Source: Coprinopsis marcescibilis
Lineage: Eukaryota > Basidiomycota > Agaricomycetes > Agaricales > Psathyrellaceae
NCBI GenBank assembly: GCA_004369085.1
Contig: ML210250.1
Span: forward strand, 36,790-100,789
Length of the DNA stretch: 64,000 bases
Direction of reading: 5' to 3'
The notes under the pieces were generated by a model. That model was not told where the DNA came from and made no database searches. It was given only the letters and a program-made list of their open reading frames with translations. Shown piece by piece: positions 46,754 to 56,484 of this stretch (the stretch's first letter is position 1; every line of letters begins with the position of its first letter). Position numbers and translations under genes: made by a program.

Positions 46754-49353
46754 ATGACTTCGGAGAAGGATGTCGTAACCGAGGAAAGGCGGAACTCGAC
46801 AATTGTACAGGCGCGCGATGTCGACGTGGCCGCAATGGTCATGGACGACAATTTTGAGAACGACCTTACCCCAGAGATATCTGAAAAACTGAGGTATCGA
46901 TACCGCTTGGTGCATGGGCAATAATCCTGCTAATACACGCCTTTAGACGCAAAATCGATTTGCACATGATGCCTTTAATGTGCTGTACGTCTCCATTACT
47001 ACTCTGCGCGCGGACGAGCTCTGACTGACAATACGAACTGTCCAGTTTCGTTTGTGTGCGACAGTCTTACTTTGTGAAGCACTTCGTAATCTGAGTCGGA
47101 CTGACATACCACATGCTGTATAGTTTGATGATTGCGGACCAGGTTGTGGTTGCACAGTCCGCAATCCTTGGAATATTGTGAGCGACAATTGAACGTACAT
47201 ACCTAATGCTGACTTGCACTTGTCGCTCAGCGAAGGAGCAAGTCTTACTCAAAACCAGTTTAACTGGCTTGCGACTGTCCTGTACATAACTATCATGGTC
47301 TTCGAGGTACGAGTGCTTAGCGTCAGATTCTACTTTTATCGAACTGAAGCTTAACGCGCCCTCAGTATCCACAAAACCTTGCCCTTCAAAGGTATCCAGT
47401 GGCGAAGTGGATGAGGTGGGTAATTCCTGGGGCTCTCATGAGGTGAAGTGGAGCTGACGAGTCACAGCGTAAACATTTTTATCTGGTCCATTGCACTCCT
47501 TGCGCACGCAGCATGTAAATCGTTTGGGGCCCTCGTTGCGTGTCGCATTGTAATGGGAATGTGCGAGAGTACGTGATATCTCCTTCGGCCGGCTGTCTAC
47601 CACGCTCACGGGATTATGGTCGACGAAGGTGTCATTCTTCCCGGATTCATGATCGTAACTTCAATGTTCTACACGCGTAGTGAACACACGCACCGCGTGG
47701 GCCTTTGGTGTAAGCCCCTTATCTGTTACTCGTGTTACTGTATAGACATGAATAACAAAGCTTGTGCAAAGACATGGCGGGGATGTGTGGTAGTAGCTTC
47801 CTCGGATTTATCGCGGCGGCACTACTTTACGTTCCGGAGGTATCGAAGCACTTCTTTTTGCTCATTCAATTCATTTCGCTGACACTTTGACTAGAGTTCC
47901 CCCTTGATGCCTTGGCAATGGTAAAGCTCATTCGTTGCAAATTACCCTTTCCGATAACTCACTCAGCCATTATTCTATAGGATGATGATCATCATGGGCG
48001 TGGTCACTTTCCTTTTTGCCATCGTCTTTGTGTAAGTCTCCGTCGTTGACCAAAGGCACGGACTAACACGGCAAATTCTGTCAATAGTGTGTTCTTCCCT
48101 GACTCTCCAACAACCGCACGCTTCCTCACTAAAGAGGAACGGGTTTGGGCTGTTCAAAGGATTCGTGTAAACCAGACTGGAGTAGAGAACAAACGATGGA
48201 AGAAGGAGCAGTATGTCCATCTAACCCTCTTGCGCGAGCTGCGAATATTGTCCAATAACTCATAAAACAGGTCGATGGAAACGATATGGGACTTGAAGGT
48301 TTGGATTATGGCTGGGTTTGGATTCGTTTCGTGAGTGTTAAACACGTTCTCTCGAGGGTGAGATGTATAACTCATACTCCCCTTAGCCACGTCCCAATCT
48401 CCGTAGGTCCCGCGCAAACAAAGCCATCATAGTCCGAATAATCCTGAGTGCCCATGACTGGGGTCCCACAGATGTCGTTCCAAAAGCAAATTATCGTCAG
48501 TCAATTGGGATTTAGCCCGCTGTCCACGACCCTCCTGAGTTGCGCAGATGGCGCAATCACCAGTAAGCGATACTTAATTGGCTACTTTTCTGAAGCTGAC
48601 CGACATTCGCATCGCGCAGTCATCGGAATTCTCATAGGCCTATGGATCGCCTCGCGTCCATACATTGGAAGAGGTTATGCGACAGTGATAACTTCAGTCC
48701 CACCTTTCCTTGGGGCAGTTCTTATCAATGTTCTTCCGCCGAACAACAAAATAGTGTCCTTGTTCATGTACTGGCTCTCTTGTGAGTGAGCTCAGGTCGT
48801 GGTGTGATCGTCCTCAATAAATTAACCAAATGCTAGATTGGGTGATGGTTCCTTATACGATTTTCCTTGGGTGGATTGGCTCCCTGGTCGCTGGACATAC
48901 CAAGCGTGAGTGTCGTCATTGAGCGTTGTCCGTATTCATTGACGTAATCGTCAAACAGGAATCACGACAAACACCATAGTCCTCATATCTGCCTATCTCG
49001 GAACAGCCGTAGGGCCGTTTATGTGGAGAAAAGAGTACCAGCCAAGGAACAGAATTCCTTGGCTCATCATTGCGCTTTGTGTGATTGTCGGAGCTTTGAT
49101 GTTATTGGCCTTGCGGATTATGCTCTACTTCGAGAATAAGCGCCGAGACAATCAACCGCGCGATACCTCGTACGACGAAATGTACATGAAGAAGGAGGAA
49201 GAAGATGGTACCATCATAAAACAGCGCGTAGATAAGGTACGACTTCCTCCGTACTATTCACTGTGTAGTGAAATGCTGACCAAAGTCTTCGATTCTCAGG
49301 CTTTCCTCGATCTCACAGATAAGCAGAACAAGGACTTCCGCTATCTTTTGTAA
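46754..49353 (+). CDS. MFS transporter, Dal5/allantoate-permease type (anion:cation symporter family)
   Basis: Intron-rich gene beginning MTSEKDVVTEERRNS. Exons in order encode LRRKIDLHMMPLMC, SLMIADQVVVAQSAILGI, GASLTQNQFNWLATVLYITI then MVFEYPQNLALQRYPVAKWM, GVILPGFMIVTSMFYTRSEH and GLWC, MCGSSFLGFIAAALLYVPE, FFPDSPTTARFLTKEERVW with RIRVNQTGVENKRWK, FQKQIIVSQLGFSPLSTTLL, IGILIGLWIASRPYIGRG and ISAYLGTAVGPFMWRKEYQP. The terminal FLDLTDKQNKDFRYLL is the family's usual C-terminus. Twelve helices are expected. Relatives carry organic anions such as allantoate, nicotinate, pantothenate or vitamins; the substrate here cannot be read. The Asp-Lys of the usual helix-1 LDK motif is Asp-Gln (IADQ). 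No stop in the proposed exons. Confidence 0.85.
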
Positions 49354-50051
49354 TCGCGGCTCACGACAAGTGGTTCAGACATCCATTGTTATGTAGATTT
49401 GTGTCCCAGATATGGCTCTTTTACTACTTAAATAAATGATTCGACATTTGTAGAAATTGGGGGAGTGATAAAGAACTTTTGATTAGCACTTGTCCACGAG
49501 CTAGTAAAACAACTTTCCAAATAGGTTGTTCCCAGATGGAGTAGTCCGCGGGGATACCCCAGGCGCGTGTACTGACTGGGCTGGCTCGGTCGCGTCGAGC
49601 TGCTAGGCAATGGGCACAGGCAAAGGGTGTGCCAGTATGACTGGGTAGCACAGCCACGGGCTCGATCTAATCTACATAATCTAATCCAATCGGGCGGGGC
49701 GGTGGTACTGTGACCTGGGTCGATTGAGAAGTCCAGTTAAAGCGCAAACAAAGATAGAACAGGCGCTAAATTCATGAAATCCAGAACACCCTCAAGGCCT
49801 CGTGGTTGGTTTGCACATTTTTCACTCCATAATAACATTGGGAACACACACAGTCACCAAATTTACAAAGGGAGCCGACCACTGTCCTTCGATATTGGAA
49901 GCGGGCCAGAGAATAAGAGTCATGTACTGGGCGAGAAAAGGGAAATAGAATACGAATACAAAGGGACCGTTGAGAACAGCCACGCGTTGATTGAACGGGG
50001 CAACCTAGTCCTGCCTCAATTGCTCGTTGGAGTCCGGGATGGTGGCGGGCT
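49354..50051. other. Intergenic; repeat 6 remnant of the RHHPGH gene at the right edge
   Basis: Contains a dispersed GATTAGATT-type element at 49648-49690 (minus). At about 50010-50060 (minus) an out-of-frame copy of the RHHPGH repeat (VEARHHPGLQRAIEAG) lies just past the S1 stop. No other gene seen. Confidence 0.45.
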
Positions 50052-50711
50052 TCAACCTCTGCAAGTAGTTTTATTTAGCAGCTGACAGCATGACTCGGTC
50101 AAAGACACATACTGGTTGGGGTCCTTTATGCCGATGTCCAAATTGTGTCCAGGGTGATGGCGGGCATCGAGTCGTTCTGGTCCTTAATCAGTGGGTAGCT
50201 TGAGGCATGATACGGATGTGTCTCACCGTTTCGCTTCAGGTTGTATGATTTATCATCATGACCAGGATGATGACGCGGATCAAGTTCAACTAAGGGGTAC
50301 CAGGCGGGTCAGGTTAGATTTATGTTCGGCGTATACCTCTGCCATTAAGCTTACTGTCTGGGATCTTAACGCCAATATTACCAATGGGTTGGTCAGAGAT
50401 TGCGTGTCCTGGGTGATGTCTGGCGAACAGCTCGTCTAAATACATCTCCAGAATCAGCACGGTACAAAGCGGGAGCTCGTGAATCTTACCGGCTACATCG
50501 CGCCTTGGGTTCCCAAAGCCCAGATCCAAATTGTGGCCTGGGTGGTGACGACGCTCAACCTCTAGATCTGCGGCAGCATGAATGAAGCTACCACAAAAAG
50601 GGGAGCGCATCGAGAAAGCTCACCTCTCGGAGACGTAACAGGAGCAGGAGCGGCGAGAACTGTAGACACCAAGGTCAAGGAGAGAGTCAAAAAAGAAAGG
50701 GTGAACTTCAT
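50052..50711 (-). CDS. Secreted RHHPGH-repeat protein S1
   Basis: Not a family I recognise. Exon 1 (50624-50711) encodes a signal peptide (MKFTLSFLTLSLTLVSTVLA, cleavage near AAPAP). Then come one-repeat exons 50490-50567, 50355-50435, 50227-50289 and one starting at 50182 (or 50176). Every intron is phase 1. The repeats read VERRHHPGHNLDLGF, LFARHHPGHAISD, LDPRHHPGHDDK and LDARHHPGHNLDIGI: a variable acidic lead, a basic residue, His-His-Pro-Gly-His, then a variable tail. Dibasic sites (ERR, NPRR, LKR) could be Kex2 cuts. Reading through the last exon gives a stop at 50052. A TATA-like element lies 64-73 bp before the ATG. Possible roles are a processed peptide precursor or a metal-binding secreted protein; both are inference. 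Confidence 0.7.
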
Positions 50712-50743
50712 GGGGAGGATGAAAAACTAGGCTGAACCAAGAG

Positions 50744-50784
50744 TTTGCTGAGGCTATTGTATATTTACTTAGCCTTTTTATATA
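50744..50784 (-). promoter_or_regulatory. Promoter/leader of S1 (TATA-like box plus shared leader motif)
   Basis: On the minus strand TATATAAAAAGGCT occupies 50771-50784, about 70 bp upstream of the ATG. The leader motif CCTCAGCAA (50745-50753) is shared with the S2 leader, suggesting common origin and perhaps co-regulation. Confidence 0.5.
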
Positions 50785-52095
50785 AACGGGGAGGACGCCA
50801 AGGCATTTCAAGAGTAGGCAGTCATCTCAGCCCAGCTTGATACCGCGATAACCGAGCACTGGTGACCGATATCTTGTAGAGGCCGCTAACGCACGGGGAT
50901 CGACAGCCTGGAAATTACGGGTTACTCACATGCAGACCAAGGCGACACTTGGCAGGATTTTCCGCATCTATTTTTCCGCATTTTAGTCATGCAATTCTGG
51001 AGCAGCTCGCGTATGAGGAGCTCTCCCTGTCACGGCCTCGGCCTTGATAATGTTGACTTGTGAGGAACATGAGGGATGAATCCTGGCTTGCAAGAATGAG
51101 GCATATCCGCTGGGATGTCTATCAGGGATAACGTGGTCCGATTGGGGCGTGTAAGCACTGCAGCTTCAAAGAAATTCGATGATTCTCGTTGAGGATCAGT
51201 GCGGCTCAGGCTGGAAATTGAAGGATGCCAGCCTCTGTTAGTCAAGACCGAAGCAGAGACACATAGCAACTAGGTGTGTCTTACTGTGCTTGAAAGGAGA
51301 CAGACATGGTCGCCATAGGCTCTGATATAAGCTTGTCCGTCGTAGCGGAAAACCGAGGGTGTGGAACATCAATTGGATTTGTCGCACAAGTCATTGTCCT
51401 AACGTACCTCAGAGCATAAAGGCGGTTACTATCTCGGGTTCCTGAAAGTGCATATGGCAATCAACGTCGCCAAGCGAGTAAGTAAGCGGTCTCAACGCCA
51501 TGACCGTAGGCCGAGGCATATATGCGCTGAGGAGAGTCAGAGGTCCAGGGTTCCCTGTCTGTCAGATACGTGATCGCGTTGCTCTGACATTTGGATCAGT
51601 GGGCTCCGAGTTTAAGCTGAGCCCAGGACCCGCTATCATGAAACCTCGCATCACAAAGTTGCCAACTTCAAAGACTTTTTAGACAGGAGAAAACGTATGG
51701 GAGGAGGTCATATCTACGTTATCAACACCGTCATCATGCAACTCAAACCTTGTTATTCGTGTAGCACTTGATTTGACCACATGTCAAATCTATCTCACAG
51801 CCAGCTGCGAGCGACGTTTCACGCGTATATGATCTCTTGGCCACTCAACTGCTAGTCTGTTACGAAGCTCTGACATCCACTGTTGCTTGTGACTCGCAGG
51901 AACGGAATCAGAGACTTCAAGTTGTTCAGATAACTTGTTCGGATAAGGAGAGGGGTACATTCATGAGAACACCAGCTGGGTTGGCTGCCTATGTACATAC
52001 ATGCATGTCTGTGCATAGAGCGAATTATAAAACGAAGTAATACATTGGTACGAATCGGCGAATGCCGTGTCAATAAACAGAGTCTAAATACATTC
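50785..52095. other. Intergenic between the two RHHPGH genes
   Basis: About 1.3 kb without a supportable gene. Small open frames (for example minus 51030-51269) lack a signal peptide, repeats or splice context. Confidence 0.45.
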
Positions 52096-52967
52096 TCAGA
52101 CTGCGGGGAATGGAAGAAATCGGCGAACCCGACGTCAGTATGGAGGATGTTGAGCTCGTAACTGCCGGGACTCACCACTGTTGGCCTTAACGCCGTGGCC
52201 TGGATGATTGCGGCTCTCAAGAGTCAAGTCTAGTAGAAGAAAGCGGTGACCCCAACGTCAGTATCGACTATTTTGCGCTCGGATCGGTCGGGCTCACCAT
52301 TATTGGCTTTAACGGTGTCGTGACTACGTATCTGAACCTCGGCATTGTCATGGCCTGGGTGATGACGGCGCTCAAGGCCCAAGTCTACTGGAAGAAATTG
52401 GTGAACCTAACGTCAGTATCGTGTATCTTGGGTTCGTATCGGCCTAGACTCACCACTGTTTGCCTGAACGGCGTGGCCTGGATGATGGCGGCCCTCAAGA
52501 GTCAAGTCTAGTAGAAGAAAGCGGTGATCCCAACATCAGTATCGACAATTTTGCGCTCGGATCGGTCGGGCTCACCATTATTGGCTTTAACGGTGTCGTG
52601 ACTCCGTATCTGGACCTCGGCATTGTCGTGGCCTGGGTGATGACGACGCTCGGCGGGCAAGTCTAAGTAATAATCGGTTAAAGCAATGGCTGTTAATAAA
52701 CATGAAATGTCGTACTGGGCAAGAATTTCCCGCCAGAGGTGGTGGGAAGGTCGCCAAGCTCGGTATCGCGTCTATCAAAGTTTCCAGTGTGGTTTCGAGC
52801 CTCTAACTGCACGATCTCTGTATGGAGGGAGTTATTACCAGTACCTCGAAGGGGGTCCGAGCTGGCGACTGACCTCGCTTTGGAGACGCGACATTGTGAG
52901 TAGGGGCTGCGAGTACAGCGGGTACCAGAGATAGAGACATAATCAACAAGGATAAGGAGAGTTTCAT
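52096..52967 (-). CDS. Secreted RHHPGH-repeat protein S2
   Basis: Seven exons, all separated by phase-1 introns: 52874-52967, 52716-52817, 52576-52662, 52454-52507, 52298-52387, 52176-52229, 52096-52100. The total is 161 residues, with every junction in frame and a clean TGA. Exon 1 is a signal peptide (MKLSLSLLIMSLSLVPAVLA) ending ASPKR, a likely Kex2 site. Exon 2 has the divergent unit LEARNHTGNFDRRD. Exons 3 and 5 encode ERRHHPGHDNAEVQIRS followed by HDTVKANN. Exons 4 and 6 encode DLTLEGRHHPGHAVQANS and DLTLESRNHPGHGVKANS. The basic residue before each His-x-Pro-Gly-His could be a protease site, giving several histidine-rich peptides. No cysteine is present. Paralogous to S1 by signal peptide, intron phase and motif. 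Function unknown. Confidence 0.8.
52176..52662 (-). repeat. Tandem duplication of a two-exon unit inside S2
   Basis: Two copies (about 52176-52387 and 52454-52662, each with its inner intron, joined by another intron) are highly similar over both exons and introns, with a unit near 275 bp. The long exons (87 and 90 nt) are almost identical, as are the short ones (54 and 54 nt). Confidence 0.85.
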
Positions 52968-53014
52968 GGTGAAGATGATGGGCCGCTTGTGGAATGCTTT
53001 GACGATGCAATGGG

Positions 53015-53052
53015 TTGCTGAGGATTACATCAAGTTATCCAGCCCTTTTATA
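53015..53052 (-). promoter_or_regulatory. Promoter/leader of S2 (TATA box plus shared leader motif)
   Basis: TATAAAAG on the minus strand at 53045-53052, about 80 bp before the ATG. CCTCAGCAA at 53015-53023 is the same leader motif as in S1. Confidence 0.55.
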
Positions 53053-54274
53053 CAGCCCTAGGCCGTCCATGGCGTCTTCGTCGCAAGGGTATATTACAAA
53101 AGGCAAGCAGTCAGCAGCGGCTGAGAGAGACTGTACCTACGAGGGCCGAGAACTGAGATTGTTGCAGAATTGTAGCGATAAAAGGTAGATTCCTCCGCTT
53201 CAACACTTGGAGAAGCCACCAATCGGTGATAATGGTGATAATTCTGAAGCCATCCGAGGGTCGGACGTTCTTCCATAGGAGTTGGCATGATTTTTGTCAA
53301 TAAATCCTCAGTGTTTCAGGGACTGGGACCCACCCTGTCAGGGCTTCGGCAATGATTTTTGATCGTTGACGATCCCTTGGCGGGGGTTGACTCAGTGAGC
53401 TAGTTAGGCTTACAAAATGAGGCACTTCTGCCCTTCGGCGGATACTTACTGTACTGGCCATTGCTATTCGGTCACAAGTTACAACGTGGGCCGGCAGGCA
53501 TGAAGCTTCTTTCTGCCAGACGTGCGATCATGAATATTAGATTCCATGGCGCTAAGGAGGGACAAGAAATACCATTTCATTCTCTTTCTGCGTATTTCTA
53601 ATCTCAATCGGTACTCGATCGACGTTCGTGCAAAGAGTCAATACTTTGGTTTGACTCGGAATAGTAGTGGCGCAATATTCGGGGATTTGTCAGCATATAT
53701 TGATGCGCATATCCCGCCGTTTCATGCACACTAGCGGCGGGCAGGGGCGGCAGGTATGGGCGGCTTCGGCACAACACTAATTCGGAATTAGGGACTTCGT
53801 GTCTCTCCAAGAAGGGCGTTAGAACACGGATATATACCACATTGGTGAGTAATTTGTCTCTATACCCATGGCCGCAGCCCGACTCAGGTACGCAGGCATG
53901 CGCAGGGTTAAGTCTGGGAAATCTCGGTCGATAAAGTTCTTCCGTCGAAGGAGAAGCAGCCAAGGTGCTCGAACAGCCCTGGATACTCATATCACCAGTT
54001 TCAATCTCGTTGACGTCAAATGGCTTTTCCTCTGACTGAGTGTACTCTGATCAAACTTGTATTTCAAAAACTAATGTAAGTATGCTATAAAAACACTGGG
54101 CATCCGTTACAAATCCTGTTAAAAGTCAACAGTCGGCAAACTGAGGGAAACACAAAGGAAAGAGGCAGTGATAATGCGTCGCAATATCTTCGCCCAAGGC
54201 TCTGAAGCCTTTGATCGAGTCATTTACCGTCGGAAACCGTTCCACAAGACACTACTGAGCATTCCGCTCTGCTA
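53053..54274. other. Intergenic, nothing recognised
   Basis: No gene or repeat I can support; several short frames on both strands look random. Confidence 0.4.
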
Positions 54275-54718
54275 TCAACCTACGTTGCAAATCCTCTTCC
54301 TTCTCGTTTTAGCGCGTTTGAACCTGTTTGCTTGGCGTTGATAATCGTCCATGACTGGCCTTTCGGCCAGAGCCATCCCTTCGGATAGCGCGATCATCTC
54401 ATCAGATAACTTACTCAAGCCCATCCTAGCCCGGATAATGCGCTTCTGCGATCTTTCGATCGAGCTCCCGAAGCTGTGAAGATGCTCCACAAGTATATTG
54501 TGTATCATCGGCTCTGTGAATGAGCAAATGTTTCTCTCGAGAACGCCGTGGTCGATTAGGACCTGCCGAGCCTCCTCTGGGAGTTCGCGATAGCTCTTGC
54601 CATAATAGCTGTATGATGCTGGCTTGTAAGGCCCGGCAAACATTGGGATGATGAATCTGAGTGCTTCGGAGTTGTTTGACAAGGCGAAAGCCAGCGACGA
54701 GGTTGGGGCATAAATCAT
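54275..54718 (-). CDS. Hypothetical protein, 147 residues
   Basis: A single open frame from ATG 54718 (MIYAPTSSLAFALSNNSEAL) to a stop at 54275. A TATA box (TATATAAA on the minus strand, 54791-54800) lies about 75-80 bp upstream, the same spacing as in S1, S2 and the laccase, which supports a real gene. The protein has no signal peptide. It has a central EEARQVLIDHGVLERN region predicted helical, and a basic C-terminus rich in Arg and Lys (RQANRFKRAKTRRKR), which could be nuclear-targeting. I do not recognise a family. Confidence 0.5.
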   Translation of the reverse strand: MIYAPTSSLAFALSNNSEALRFIIPMFAGPYKPASYSYYGKSYRELPEEARQVLIDHGVLERNICSFTEPMIHNILVEHLHSFGSSIERSQKRIIRARMGLSKLSDEMIALSEGMALAERPVMDDYQRQANRFKRAKTRRKRICNVG

Positions 54719-55107
54719 GGACTGGCGGTCAGCTAGGGGCAAAAACAGAGTGGGGAAGAAAGGTGAGGGGCATTCACAGCTTAACAGCAGTTTATATAGC
54801 TCCCAAAGTCACGGTCTAAGCAACCTTACAATTTGCAGACAAAGCGGTTGTCGATGCGGTTGCCAATGAGTATCGTTAGTCATCATGGTTCACAATTGTC
54901 CTTCAAACGACCTTGGCGACCAAAGCAAATGATACCTTCTGGAGCTGAATTCTTGAACGAAAGCATTTCGGAGAGCAGACTTGACGGATATTATTGGCGT
55001 TGCCGTGGAGTTGAAGTTTGAGCTCACCGTGGGCGTAAGAGACAAGCGCGAGAACGCCCAATTAAAGGCAAACACTGTGATTCGTGCAAGCCCGGCAATT
55101 GCCGAGA
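54719..55107. other. Divergent promoter region
   Basis: Spacer between the hypothetical gene (minus) and the MAPR gene (plus). It holds the TATA box of the former at 54791-54800. Confidence 0.5.
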
Positions 55108-55723
55108 ATGCTTGAACTCAAGACAATCGTGACCTATGGAGGCGCTTTGCTCATTCCCCTTGTCTTTCTCATCTACAGAGCTCGTTCCAAGGCAGAGACG
55201 CCCGTAGCTCCTGCGGAAACTCAGGATAAACCGCTGAAGCCCATTATGCAGCCACCTACAGACGTTTTGGATCCGCCCAAGGACGACCCGTACACCCCGG
55301 AAGAGCTTGCGCAGTACGATGGCGCAGACCCTTCAAAACCTATCTACGTGGCTATCAAAGGCGACTTTGGGACCTTTCAATTACACTTTGCGATGCTAAC
55401 ACTGTAGGACAGGTACAATATTCGACGTGACTCGCAAGAAGGACGTGTACGGACCCGGGCAATCATACCACATTTTCGCTGGGAAGGATGGGTCCAAAGG
55501 GCTTGGGATGTCGAGTTTGAAGCCAGAGCACGCAATCTCAGACTATAGTACTCTCCCAGAGAACGAGATGAAGGTTCTCAATGACTGGCACAGCTTCTTC
55601 AGGTGTGTTGCGAGTTTCCTCCCGCCTTCCGCATTGTCGCTGACAATATGCTGTTTCCGCAGTAAGCGTTACAACATCGTTGGTCGTGTCGTTCCCTCAA
55701 CCTCAGCCAATGCGTCGCTGTAG
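55108..55723 (+). CDS. MAPR/Dap1-like cytochrome-b5-fold heme-binding protein
   Basis: Three exons (55108-55360, 55413-55602, 55663-55723) give 167 residues. An N-terminal membrane anchor (IVTYGGALLIPLVFLIYRA) is followed by a proline-rich linker (about residues 25-60) and a cytochrome-b5-like domain: YTPEELAQYDG, PIYVAIKG-TIFDVTRKKDVYG, YHIFAGKDGSKGLGMSSL, LNDWHSFFSKRYNIVGRV. This is the membrane-associated progesterone receptor family, which binds heme through tyrosine; fungal Dap1 supports P450 steps of ergosterol synthesis at the ER. The tyrosines of VYGPGQSYH are present. The first intron has no GT at its start: it fits only a GC-AG intron (gcgact...ggacag). Convergent with the laccase gene. 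Confidence 0.9.
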
Positions 55724-56484
55724 AAGTCGCACTGGTACTACTCACCTCTTTTATTTGCTGCTGCCGTTTGTTTTCGAATTCGCCGAATATCCAACATTTT
55801 ATGCGTTCCATTCTCAATCGACTCAATTTAGCGACAACTTTAAGGGAAACCTTTCTGGCCATTTCTACTGCCAGTTTACCCACCAAATTCCAGCTGATTT
55901 CTCATCTCGATTCTGATGGCTTGCCGATTCGAACGCTGGGCTTGCCAGTTGTCAGCTCGATTAGATTAGATTGTGGCTGTGCTAGGCAGGTCCTTGGGCC
56001 GGCAAATGTGATGGCTCCCGAAAGTAAGCGATTTTCTGGACCATTACAGGAAGCTCATCCATCCACCTTTCGAGCACAAGGAGATGAGACACGCCTAGCA
56101 AGTGAAGCACAGGCAACCTCAACTCGATGTATACTTTGGAGGCTCTCAAAAAAGATATCTGTAAGTCGTCTTGTCAATCACCCCCCATTGATCTTTTGTT
56201 TCTCGTCTCATATCAACTACCGAGCCGCTAGGTTCTTGCTGTCCGGAATTACTTATGCTTACCTAGTCACTGCGACTCCGGTGTCCATCGGAAGTGGAAG
56301 GCTGCTCAAACGAATATGCAAAATAACCAAATCCATTGACGTTCGATTCAACCAGTACAGGCAGTATAAATACATTGCGCCAAGGGTATTGCTAACCCTG
56401 AGAAACGAACATGGAGAACCATCTGTCCAGCCGAGCGCATTGTCGTACCGTGCAGGTACTTTATGCAGGATGTATCCAAGGTGC
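55724..56484. other. Spacer between convergent MAPR and laccase genes
   Basis: Contains a dispersed GATTAGATTAGATTGTGG element at 55955-55984. A 300-codon plus-strand frame crosses into the laccase 3' end and is rejected as a gene. Confidence 0.5.

Noticed and set aside
52090..52670. CRISPR-like or satellite array
   Set aside because: The regular repeats are explained by duplicated exons and introns of a spliced secreted-protein gene; a fungal nuclear genome has no CRISPR arrays.
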